From JBOFHT01 sp051649785 (GTDB taxonomy: Archaea; Methanobacteriota; Methanobacteria; Methanobacteriales; Methanobacteriaceae): DNA of 8,134 bases. Location: positions 1 through 8,134 of the forward strand of contig JBOFHT010000067.1 in NCBI GenBank assembly GCA_051649785.1. Reading direction: 5' to 3'. Below the pieces are notes generated by a model that saw nothing but the letters and a program-made list of their open reading frames with translations, searched no databases and was not told the DNA's origin. How positions within the stretch are numbered: position 1 is the first letter of the stretch; each line of letters begins with the position of its first letter. A program made the position numbers and the translations under genes. Positions 1 to 5,865 of the stretch are shown one piece after another.

Positions 1-139
1 ATTTTATAGTCAAAAATATAATTTTTTCAAAAAGAAATTTCCTTAATTTGCTAAACCAAAGTATTTTAAGTCGTTTTAATTTTTGAAGTTTGGGATTTTG
101 ATATAAATCAGTACAAAAACATAGGGTTTCTACAGAGCC
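1..139 (+). mobile_element. MITE-like repeat, copy 1 (left end outside the window)
   Basis: Bases 3-110 match 8029-8134 in the same orientation at roughly 90% identity, with about nine substitutions and one 2-base gap. The copy ends at 123-139 in a 17-base sequence (AGGGTTTCTACAGAGCC). Its reverse complement occurs with one mismatch at 7997-8013, just before the second copy. Joining the two partial copies gives an element of about 167 bp with 17-bp terminal inverted repeats beginning GGCTYTGTAGAAACCC. There is no room for a transposase, so this fits a miniature inverted-repeat element moved in trans. A plain dispersed repeat is the alternative. The terminal sequence suggests insertion-sequence ends, but I cannot name the parent family. 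Confidence 0.7.
99..107 (+). promoter_or_regulatory. possible TATA box for the first gene, inside the repeat element
   Basis: A TATA-like stretch (TGATATAAA) lies about 80 bases before the ATG at 186. Archaeal transcription usually starts about 25 bases downstream of the box, which would give a leader of about 55 bases that includes the AGGAG ribosome-binding site at 174-178. Other TATA-like stretches at 146-170 lie too close to that site to leave it in the transcript. The same bases are conserved in the second copy (8123-8131), so they may simply belong to the element. Confidence 0.25.
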
Positions 140-185
140 TAAGAAATATAACTTTTAATATATTATTTTAAATAGGAGATACTCA

Positions 186-710
186 ATGGACTTTAAAGAT
201 TCTGAAAATAATAATAATACTAACAATAATAGTAATGATTCTAAGGGTAAGAATAATAATAGTAATAATTATAATAATTCTGACTCTAACATTTATGAAA
301 ATAAATTAAAAGAAATAGATCCTGATAAACTTGGTCTTATTAATGAAGGACCATTAACTGATGAAGAATTTGAAGAATTAAAGGAAAAGTTAGGTTTAGA
401 TTTTGAAGAACTTGACTTTGAAGAGGCACTTGAGGAAATGGATTTTCTTGAATGTCCTGAAATTGGAATTGAAACTGATGACTTTTTTGTTTCATTAAAC
501 TTAAAAAAGGATTATTCTCAAATATCTGACTTAAATGAGCGTAAAATTCAACTTATAAGCGATATTCACTTTCTTTTTGACGAATTTTCTAAAACTCCAG
601 ATTTTGATGATTTAATGAAGTTCTACGATGAATTCAATGAGAAAGAGGATAGTCAAGAATTTAATAATACTACTAATAACAATATTGAAAATAATAATAC
701 TAATAATTAA
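186..710 (+). CDS. acidic Asn-rich protein of unknown function
   Basis: I do not recognise this 174-residue protein. The ATG at 186 follows an AGGAG ribosome-binding site (174-178) with seven bases between, so the start is well supported. Residues 5-36 are an Asn/Ser/Asp-rich tail. Residues about 37-158 form a very acidic, probably helical core, with an EEFEELKEKLGLDFEELDFEEALEEM stretch broken into Glu/Leu repeats around 60-85 and a single Cys at 90. Residues 159-174 return to Asn/Thr. There is no signal peptide, membrane segment or metal motif. The strong negative charge would suit a soluble protein that binds a basic partner, but that is only inference. It lies 47 bases after a mobile-element end and about 150 bases before the chelatase-like gene, with an in-frame tandem duplication over its stop codon. 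Confidence 0.8.
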   Translation: MDFKDSENNNNTNNNSNDSKGKNNNSNNYNNSDSNIYENKLKEIDPDKLGLINEGPLTDEEFEELKEKLGLDFEELDFEEALEEMDFLECPEIGIETDDFFVSLNLKKDYSQISDLNERKIQLISDIHFLFDEFSKTPDFDDLMKFYDEFNEKEDSQEFNNTTNNNIENNNTNN

Positions 711-794
711 GATAATAATATTATTAATAATTCTAATCTAACTACTAATAATAATACTAATAATTAAGATAATAATATTATTAATAATTCTAAT
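690..794 (+). repeat. 57-bp-period tandem duplication spanning the stop codon
   Basis: Bases 690-737 and 747-794 are identical over 48 bases, with a period of 57 bases. Each copy holds Asn-codon-rich sequence followed by TAATTAA. The first copy carries the TAA at 708-710 that ends the upstream gene, and the second carries an equivalent in-frame TAA at 765-767. Since 57 is a multiple of three, frame is kept, and reading past the first stop would add 18 residues of the same Asn/Asp/Ile/Ser type. This looks like a recent slippage or unequal-exchange duplication. Confidence 0.9.
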
Positions 795-808
795 TACATT
801 TAATTTAG

Positions 809-818
809 TAAAATATAC
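809..818 (+). promoter_or_regulatory. possible TATA box for the chelatase-like gene
   Basis: The stretch TAAAATATAC lies about 40-50 bases before the TTG start at 858. A transcript starting about 25 bases downstream would begin near 838-843, just before the AAGGTG ribosome-binding site. The surrounding sequence is so AT-rich that a chance match is likely. Confidence 0.25.
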
Positions 819-844
819 TCAAAATATTCAATATTAGATATAAT

Positions 845-850
845 AAGGTG
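845..850 (+). promoter_or_regulatory. ribosome-binding site supporting the TTG start at 858
   Basis: AAGGTG, complementary to the archaeal 16S 3' end (GGAGGTGATC-type), sits seven bases before TTG at 858. No ATG lies nearby in frame, and the AAA+ fold begins immediately after this codon, so TTG is the likely initiator. Confidence 0.65.
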
Positions 851-857
851 TTTCAAC

Positions 858-3263
858 TTGAAAAATATTATTTTCCCATTTACAGCTATTATTGGCCAAG
901 ACATTGTAAAAAAGGCCTTAATTTTAAATGCAATTAATCCATTAATTGGTGGTGTATTAATTAAAGGGGATCGTGGTACTGGTAAAACCACGGCTGTTCG
1001 TGCTTTAGCTGATTTACTTCCTGAAATTAAATATTTTAATGGTTGTCCTTTTAATTGTCATATTGAAGACCCTGATAATTTTTGTGAGTTTTGTAATAGT
1101 GTTTTAGAAGATAATACTAAGCTTGATGAAAAATATAATAAAAATAATATTTCTCCTGAAATAATTAAGACTTCTAATATGAAAGTAGTGGAATTACCAT
1201 TATCTGCTACTGAAGATAGAATTGTAGGTTCTTTAGATATTGAAAAAGCTTTAAAAGAAGGAATTAAGGGTTTAGAGCCTGGTATTTTAGCTAGTGCCAA
1301 TAGAAATATTTTGTATGTTGATGAAATTAATTTACTGGATGATTCGCTTGTAGATATACTTCTAGATGCAGCTGCTTTTGGTGTAAATAATGTTGAAAGA
1401 GAAGGAATTTCAATTTCACACCCTTCACGATTTATACTTGTAGGAACAATGAATCCTGATGAAGGAGAGCTTCGTGGACAATTATCTGATAGAATTGGTC
1501 TTAAAATAGATGTTTCAACAATTAATGATATTGGTGATAGAATAGCTATTATGAGTCAAGTTGAAGATTTTGGTAATGATCCCTTTGCATTTAGAGCTAA
1601 ATTCGAAAAACAACAAAAAGAACTCCGAGAAAAGATTATCCATGCCAGGGGAATACTTAGTAAAATTAATATTTCTAGTGATCTTATTGAATTAATTGCA
1701 AGAGTTTCAAGAAATCTTAATACAGAAGGTCATAGAAGCGATATATCTATTTTAAAAACCTCAAAAACAATAGCTGCATTTAATAATCATCCATTTGTTA
1801 TAGAAGATGATTTAGTAGAGGCAATCTTTTTGGTTTTAGGTGAACTAGATAAAACTAATAATAAACAGCAAATTCAAAATGCCATTGATAAAGCTAAGCA
1901 AGATATGGAACGAGAAAAAGAAGAGAATGAAAGTTGTGATAATAATAATGCCAATAATAATGATAATGACAACAATGATAATAATGATAACTTAAATACA
2001 TCTAATAGTTCAAATAATGATTCTAATGATGAAAATAACAATAATTTGAGTAATAATTCTAATCCTAATTCTAATAATAATAATAATTTAGAAAATAATA
2101 ATGGTAATGACAATAATATGGGTAATGAGTTAGATGAAGGTTCTAATTTAAATAATGGTAATAATAACAATGAATTAGATGATAATGATGAAGATAATAT
2201 AGATAATCATGATAACACCAATAATTCTAATATTAATGATGCAGAGATTAGCGATGATGACAATAAATCAGAAGGACATTTTAGAGACTCTAATTTATCT
2301 AATGTTGATGGGGATGATAATAATATTAATTTCGCCCAAAATAATTATGAAATAGGATTAAATTCAATTGAAACGAACAATAATTTTGATATAAAAAACT
2401 TAATGGTTCTTGAAGGCAAAGACAAGGATAAAAAGTGCGGTCGCCATAATAACTCTTCAAATTATAATAATAAAGGTAAATATGTAAAAAGTAAGGCAAA
2501 TACTAGTGTTTCTAAAGATATAGCTATTGATGCTACCATTAGAGCTTCTATTTTAAATAATAATCATGTAAATAATTCTAATAATAACAATAATAGAAAT
2601 AATCCTACTTCTAATTCCAATAATTCTAAATTATATGTTAATATTAATAAAGATGACTTAAAAGAGAAAGTTAGGAAGCATAAACTTAAGGCTGATGTCA
2701 TTTTACTTGTAGATATGAGTGGATCAATGACAAGTGATAAGAAAGTAAATCAGCTTAAATCTATTTTAAAAAATATAATATCTGCTGTTGCTATAAAACG
2801 AGATAAACTTGCAGTCATTGGTTTTAAGGGCCGTGATTATGAAATCATTGTTCCGAATACTACTTACCCTAAATCATTTTTAGGTCAAATTGAAGATATT
2901 AGTGTTGGGGGAACTACTCCTATGGCAATTGGTCTTAAAAAAGCATTTGATTATGGAATAGCTGAAAAAAAGAAAGATGAATTTGTACCTATGATATTAG
3001 TTCTTTCAGATGGTATGCCTAATATTGGAATTAGCTCTTCTCCAATTAAAGATCTTCTTGATATTGGAAATGAGATTAAAGAAGAAGATATTCAACTTGT
3101 TGTTATAGATTTTGATAAAAAAATAAAACAAGGTCGCAATGTTAATATGGAATTAGCTTACACTGCTAATGGTAGATATTATGATTTAGAATCTTTAAAT
3201 AGTTCTGATTCAACTACTACGGTCATTGGGAAAATATTTGATTATGAAAGAGCTAAATTATAG
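858..3263 (+). CDS. fused ChlI-ChlD type metal-chelatase ATPase (AAA+ plus vWA)
   Basis: This 801-residue protein joins the two ATPase-side subunits of the magnesium/cobalt chelatase family. Residues 1-350 are the ChlI-type AAA+ module, with Walker A GDRGTGKT at 37-44, Walker B YVDE ending at D155/E156, sensor-1 GTMNP at 196-200, a likely arginine finger at R212 and sensor-2 GHRSD around 291-295. Four cysteines (63, 67, 76, 79) form a CPFNC...CEFC cluster. Residues about 357-600 are an Asn/Asp/Ser linker, about half Asn between 361 and 460, with one conserved-looking island (AIDATIRASI, 556-565). Residues 609-795 are a von Willebrand A domain with an intact MIDAS: D619-M-S621-G-S623, T686 and D718. 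In this family the ATPase drives metal insertion by a large CobN/ChlH-like partner, not seen here. The substrate (cobalt, nickel or other) cannot be read from the sequence, and a MoxR-like chaperone role is possible. Typical fused homologues are shorter; the excess is the linker. Start is TTG. Confidence 0.9.
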   Translation: MKNIIFPFTAIIGQDIVKKALILNAINPLIGGVLIKGDRGTGKTTAVRALADLLPEIKYFNGCPFNCHIEDPDNFCEFCNSVLEDNTKLDEKYNKNNISPEIIKTSNMKVVELPLSATEDRIVGSLDIEKALKEGIKGLEPGILASANRNILYVDEINLLDDSLVDILLDAAAFGVNNVEREGISISHPSRFILVGTMNPDEGELRGQLSDRIGLKIDVSTINDIGDRIAIMSQVEDFGNDPFAFRAKFEKQQKELREKIIHARGILSKINISSDLIELIARVSRNLNTEGHRSDISILKTSKTIAAFNNHPFVIEDDLVEAIFLVLGELDKTNNKQQIQNAIDKAKQDMEREKEENESCDNNNANNNDNDNNDNNDNLNTSNSSNNDSNDENNNNLSNNSNPNSNNNNNLENNNGNDNNMGNELDEGSNLNNGNNNNELDDNDEDNIDNHDNTNNSNINDAEISDDDNKSEGHFRDSNLSNVDGDDNNINFAQNNYEIGLNSIETNNNFDIKNLMVLEGKDKDKKCGRHNNSSNYNNKGKYVKSKANTSVSKDIAIDATIRASILNNNHVNNSNNNNNRNNPTSNSNNSKLYVNINKDDLKEKVRKHKLKADVILLVDMSGSMTSDKKVNQLKSILKNIISAVAIKRDKLAVIGFKGRDYEIIVPNTTYPKSFLGQIEDISVGGTTPMAIGLKKAFDYGIAEKKKDEFVPMILVLSDGMPNIGISSSPIKDLLDIGNEIKEEDIQLVVIDFDKKIKQGRNVNMELAYTANGRYYDLESLNSSDSTTTVIGKIFDYERAKL

Positions 3264-3310
3264 TGATTTTAATTTTAATACTTAATTTAATAATTAGTTC
3301 AATAATTATT
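3264..3310. terminator. possible bidirectional termination region between convergent genes
   Basis: Two genes converge with only 42 bases between their stop codons. The gap holds T-rich stretches (GATTTTAATTTTAA at 3265-3278). An AT-only inverted repeat has arms 3289-3296 and 3303-3310 with a six-base loop, and overlaps the reverse-strand stop codon at 3306-3308. Archaeal termination mainly needs oligo-T, so the T-rich part is the more credible signal. The hairpin may be chance in such AT-rich DNA. Confidence 0.3.
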
Positions 3311-4046
3311 CTATTGCATCGAATTCTTTTTTAATTGTTAAATAGCTTTTTATATTAAATGGGCATTTTTTAATACAATAACTACAACCTTCTTTAGAAC
3401 CAATACAGGCTTCAACATCAAGACTTGCCTTAATATTATTACTATTATTACCATTACTATTATTATTATTATTATTATTTTCACTAATAATTAATGAATT
3501 ACTATCACATGATTTGATACATTCTTCACAGTTTTTACAGTAGTCTAATATCCATTTATGTTTATTAGTTGTAGAAAATGGTAAATTTTCATTTGATGTT
3601 AAAATAGCTCCAATTTTTATTTTTGACCCTACCTCCGGAATTATTAAAAGCCCATTTTTACCAATTTGCCCTAAACCTGCTTCTTGTGCTAAGTACGATA
3701 AATCTATTAGTTTTTCATTAGGGTATGCTATTTCTGTTTCTAAACTCTTTTTATTTAGAAACTCTGAAAGGATATCTAGTTTTTGTCGAATTTCGCTATA
3801 TAAATTTTTATTTAGTTCTTTTGCTTTCTTTGAAGGACCTAATTCAATTATATCTTCATTCATTTTCAAGATTAAAATAATAATATTTCTATGTTTTAGG
3901 TTATTATTAAAAAATTCAGAATCAATTTGATAATATCCAATTTTTATTACATCTAATTTTTTTGCCAATTTCTCGAAATCTTCTATGAAATTAGTAGAAA
4001 CATAGTTTTCAGATTTGTTTTTTTGCTTAAGATGATGAGTACTCAT
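3306..4046 (-). CDS. QueG-like iron-sulfur protein with two 4Fe-4S motifs
   Basis: The 246-residue protein resembles the C-terminal half of epoxyqueuosine reductase and related B12/Fe-S proteins. Residues 115-135 carry the family signature DLSYLAQEAGLGQIGKNG, followed by LLIIPEVGSKIKIGAILT (133-150). The first cluster is C170-x2-C173-x2-C176-x3-C180, lacking the usual Pro after the last Cys. The second is C214-x6-C221-x2-C224-x3-C228-Pro. Between them, residues 190-204 are an Asn/Ser/Gly insertion. QueG proper is about 350-380 residues; this protein lacks the C-terminal HEAT-like region and has a short N-terminal half. Archaea normally make archaeosine rather than queuosine, so a true QueG reaction is unlikely and an electron-transfer or reductase role is inferred. 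The ATG at 4046 follows GAAGGT (4058-4053 on the complement) with a six-base gap. It is convergent with the chelatase-like gene and divergent from the zinc-ribbon gene. Confidence 0.85.
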   Translation of the reverse strand: MSTHHLKQKNKSENYVSTNFIEDFEKLAKKLDVIKIGYYQIDSEFFNNNLKHRNIIILILKMNEDIIELGPSKKAKELNKNLYSEIRQKLDILSEFLNKKSLETEIAYPNEKLIDLSYLAQEAGLGQIGKNGLLIIPEVGSKIKIGAILTSNENLPFSTTNKHKWILDYCKNCEECIKSCDSNSLIISENNNNNNNSNGNNSNNIKASLDVEACIGSKEGCSYCIKKCPFNIKSYLTIKKEFDAIE

Positions 4047-4112
4047 TTTTTTACCTTCTTTTTTCTTAGTAGGTATTAGGTTTTTAAATGATATAATATT
4101 ATTTATGTAACT

Positions 4113-4124
4113 ATTATATATTTT
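4113..4124 (-). promoter_or_regulatory. likely TATA box for the QueG-like gene
   Basis: On the reverse strand the sequence reads AAAAATATATAAT, preceded by a purine-rich TACTAA stretch that could act as the BRE. It lies about 70 bases before the ATG. Transcription would start near 4090 and give a leader of about 45 bases that includes the ribosome-binding site. Position and sequence fit, but the whole region is AT-rich. Confidence 0.4.
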
Positions 4125-4196
4125 TTAGTAATTTAATTTATTCCAAAAATAGTATATTTTATATAAATGAAATAAAAAAATATTAATACCTCTAAA

Positions 4197-4210
4197 AACA
4201 ATTATATATT
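4197..4210 (+). promoter_or_regulatory. likely TATA box for the zinc-ribbon gene
   Basis: AAACAATTATATATT is a BRE-like A-rich element followed by TTATATAT at 4203-4210. It lies about 50 bases before the ATG at 4255, which places the predicted transcript start near 4230 and leaves the AAGGTGAT ribosome-binding site (4244-4251) within the leader. With the reverse-strand box near 4118 it defines a divergent promoter region of about 208 bases (4047-4254). Confidence 0.4.
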
Positions 4211-4254
4211 ATAATAAATTTAATATAATAATTTCATAACAACAAGGTGATATT

Positions 4255-4410
4255 ATGTGTAGTGTTGGTGGCCCAATGGCCGATTTAAAGATTAAAAACC
4301 TTAAGACTAAAAAATACAGATGTTTGGATTGTAATAACGAGTTTAAAGGTTTAGGTAAACGTGTTGTTTGCCCATCTTGTCAAAGTGATAATGTAGAATC
4401 TTTAGAATAG
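4255..4410 (+). CDS. 51-residue zinc-ribbon protein
   Basis: ATG at 4255 follows a strong AAGGTGAT ribosome-binding site (4244-4251), and the frame ends with TAG at 4408-4410. The protein has two CxxC knuckles, C23-x2-C26 and C39-x2-C42 (YRCLDCNNEF ... VVCPSCQSDN), separated by 12 residues. This is the layout of a single zinc ribbon as seen in many small archaeal nucleic-acid or protein adaptors. The first eight residues, MCSVGGPM, form a distinct leader with an extra Cys at position 2. Codon choice is plain, with none of the Asn expansion of its neighbours. No specific function can be assigned. It has its own promoter-like sequence and sits 115 bases before the next gene, which is also Cys-containing. 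Confidence 0.8.
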   Translation: MCSVGGPMADLKIKNLKTKKYRCLDCNNEFKGLGKRVVCPSCQSDNVESLE

Positions 4411-4457
4411 CTATATTTAAATAAATATTATTCTATTGCTTGGAATATAGTAATTAT

Positions 4458-4483
4458 TAGCTATTTTAATATAACTAGCTATT
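4458..4483 (+). promoter_or_regulatory. TATA-like box flanked by 8-bp direct repeats
   Basis: TAGCTATT occurs at 4458-4465 and again at 4476-4483, 18 bases apart. Between and partly overlapping them is TTTTAATATAAC (4464-4475), a good TATA candidate for the gene starting at 4526, with predicted transcript start near 4492. The repeats could be regulator half-sites around the box. Short AT-rich repeats are common here, so this is weak. Confidence 0.3.
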
Positions 4484-4517
4484 GCTTTATTTAATTAACT
4501 TAATTTATTGGATTTTT

Positions 4518-4522
4518 GTGAT
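4518..4522 (+). promoter_or_regulatory. ribosome-binding site supporting ATG at 4526
   Basis: GTGAT followed by TTA and ATG has the same spacing as GGTGAT-ATT-ATG before the zinc-ribbon gene. An in-frame TTG at 4508 has no comparable site upstream, so the ATG at 4526 is preferred. Confidence 0.5.
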
Positions 4523-4525
4523 TTA

Positions 4526-5014
4526 ATGGATACTAATAATGGAATTAGTTCTGATAAAGTTAAAATTAATTTTAACAATAATGAAATTCTATTTTTACTA
4601 GGTGAAAATGGAACTGTAGGTATTGTTAAATCTGGGAGATTTAAGACATTATTTATTGGAACCCCTGAACTTGAAGAAATAGCTGTTTTTTTGGAAGAAG
4701 ATGATTTAATTGCTATTTCGGCTTTTGGAACTGGGATTAAGTTTGAAAAAGGTATAAAAGCTATGACATACATCATACGTGAAATGGAATCTCCTATTAT
4801 TACACTAGCTAAAAACCATCCATCTTCCAAACGACTTAAAACAGTTTTATCAATTGGGGATTCTGTATGCCTTGATTGTAATATTATTCCTGGAACTCAC
4901 CCAGAACAAGATATTTTATGTTCATGTGACTCATTATCTGGTATTAAAATTAATAAAACAATAAATGGGGTTGAATTAAGTAGAAATACTGATTATAAAA
5001 TAGAAAATTTATGA
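4526..5014 (+). CDS. conserved-looking archaeal protein of unknown function with C-terminal Cys cluster
   Basis: I do not recognise this protein, which has 162 residues from the preferred ATG (168 if the TTG at 4508 is used). The N-terminal two thirds alternate short beta-like hydrophobic strands with polar turns (ILFLLGENGTVGIV, TLFIGTPELEEIAVFLEEDDLIAI broken at 41-64), suggesting a compact mixed or all-beta fold. A later stretch holds C115-x2-C118, H125 and then C132-x-C134, which could bind a metal ion. There is no signal peptide or membrane segment, and apart from NNN at 17-19 there is no Asn tract, so the sequence looks constrained. It lies 44 bases before the DUF116 gene on the same strand and may be co-transcribed with it. 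The function is unknown. Confidence 0.75.
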   Translation: MDTNNGISSDKVKINFNNNEILFLLGENGTVGIVKSGRFKTLFIGTPELEEIAVFLEEDDLIAISAFGTGIKFEKGIKAMTYIIREMESPIITLAKNHPSSKRLKTVLSIGDSVCLDCNIIPGTHPEQDILCSCDSLSGIKINKTINGVELSRNTDYKIENL

Positions 5015-5058
5015 ATAATAGTTAGATTTATTTGTATTAAAATATTATTGGTGTTATT

Positions 5059-5763
5059 ATGTTAGAATCAGTTTTCCAGTATTTTGGACAGTTTTCAATT
5101 ATGATTGTTACTTTTATAGCTGTCTTACTTATCATTGCTCTAGTTTTAGGAATAGCTGTAATAAAAAAAGACGTTCTTATTTTTCCAAGATTAATTCTTT
5201 TTGTTACAGAAATTTTTTATTCTCCTCTTAAATGGTTAACTAAGCTTTTAGGTTTTGATGATAATTTAGTTGATCATATAGGGGTTCTTGTAAGAAATAG
5301 AGTTAATAAAAATGATTTTAATAATATTTCAAACAAAGATAAAGCTTTAGTTCTCCCACATTGTCTTAGACATCCTGATTGTAATGCTAAGTTAGCTAAA
5401 ACTGGTTTAATTTGTAATGACTGTAATAAATGTGCTATTGGTGTAATTAAGGCAAAAGCTGAAGAAGAAGGTTATCAAGTTTTTATTGTTCCAGGTTCTA
5501 CTTTTATTAAAAAAATAGCTAAAGAAAATCAATTTAAATCTGTTTTAGGTGTAGCCTGTTATGAAGATTTAAATTTAGCTATGATGAAATTATCTAAATT
5601 CTCACCTCAAGGGGTTGTTTTATCTAGGGATGGTTGTTATAAAACAAAAGTTGATGTAAAAACTGTTTTAGATACAATTAAAAATAATGATATTAAAAAT
5701 AATACTCCTAAAGTTAAATGTAATGATTCTGACATTAGTAATATTAACTCCGATAGTAATTAG
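5059..5763 (+). CDS. DUF116 family membrane-anchored Cys-rich protein
   Basis: The 234-residue protein begins at ATG 5059 after a TGGTG ribosome-binding site (5049-5053). Residues 12-34 form a clear membrane segment (SIMIVTFIAVLLIIALVLG), and a second amphipathic hydrophobic stretch covers about 39-52. The soluble part has the DUF116 signature: LPHCLR around 99-104 (C102), C108, then C119-x2-C122-x2-C125, with further cysteines in GVACYED (C167) and SRDGCYK (C193). That spacing suggests a metal or Fe-S site, but the family has no established function. Membrane topology puts most of the protein on one face, presumably cytoplasmic. Residues about 208-234 are a degenerate Asn/Asp/Ser tail beyond the family core. 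The next gene is 102 bases downstream on the same strand. Confidence 0.85.
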   Translation: MLESVFQYFGQFSIMIVTFIAVLLIIALVLGIAVIKKDVLIFPRLILFVTEIFYSPLKWLTKLLGFDDNLVDHIGVLVRNRVNKNDFNNISNKDKALVLPHCLRHPDCNAKLAKTGLICNDCNKCAIGVIKAKAEEEGYQVFIVPGSTFIKKIAKENQFKSVLGVACYEDLNLAMMKLSKFSPQGVVLSRDGCYKTKVDVKTVLDTIKNNDIKNNTPKVKCNDSDISNINSDSN

Positions 5764-5765
5764 TA

Positions 5766-5781
5766 TTATTATTAATAATAA
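5766..5781 (+). other. 16-bp perfect AT palindrome after the DUF116 stop codon
   Basis: TTATTATTAATAATAA reads the same on both strands and starts three bases after the TAG at 5761-5763. It could form a weak stem or be a binding site. It also fits the AAT/ATT trinucleotide habit seen throughout. The rest of 5764-5865 is AT-rich spacer with no further signal apart from the ribosome-binding site. Confidence 0.35.
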
Positions 5782-5853
5782 CTATAGGATAATAGCTATA
5801 ATAATAATAAATAATGGATAATAATTATAATTTTGAATAGTAATTTTTATTTT

Positions 5854-5858
5854 AAGGT
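5854..5858 (+). promoter_or_regulatory. ribosome-binding site fixing the TatD-related start at 5866
   Basis: AAGGT lies seven bases before ATG 5866. An in-frame TTG at 5833 would add 11 residues and has no such site upstream. The conserved TDNHIHID motif begins 11 residues after the ATG, as expected for an amidohydrolase. Confidence 0.65.
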
Positions 5859-5865
5859 CTTTTTT

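Noticed and set aside
690..830. CRISPR-like or satellite array
   Set aside because: There are only two copies of the 57-bp unit, abutting and without unique spacers, built from AAT-type codons. It is a simple tandem duplication.
1874..2170. Leu/Ser-rich frame on the minus strand
   Set aside because: It is the reverse reading of the Asn/Asp-rich linker: AAT and AAC read backwards as ATT and GTT, and shifted frames give TTA/CTA Leu codons. It has no ribosome-binding site and no fold.
4029..4040. C-box-like GATGATGA of a possible C/D guide RNA
   Set aside because: It lies within the QueG-like gene start (His-His codons on the other strand), and I found no partner CTGA box at suitable spacing.
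4495..4830. 111-residue minus-strand frame, with similar ones at 800-991 and 1058-1300
   Set aside because: These lie antisense to well-supported genes with proper starts and motifs, and show no recognisable motif or start signal of their own.
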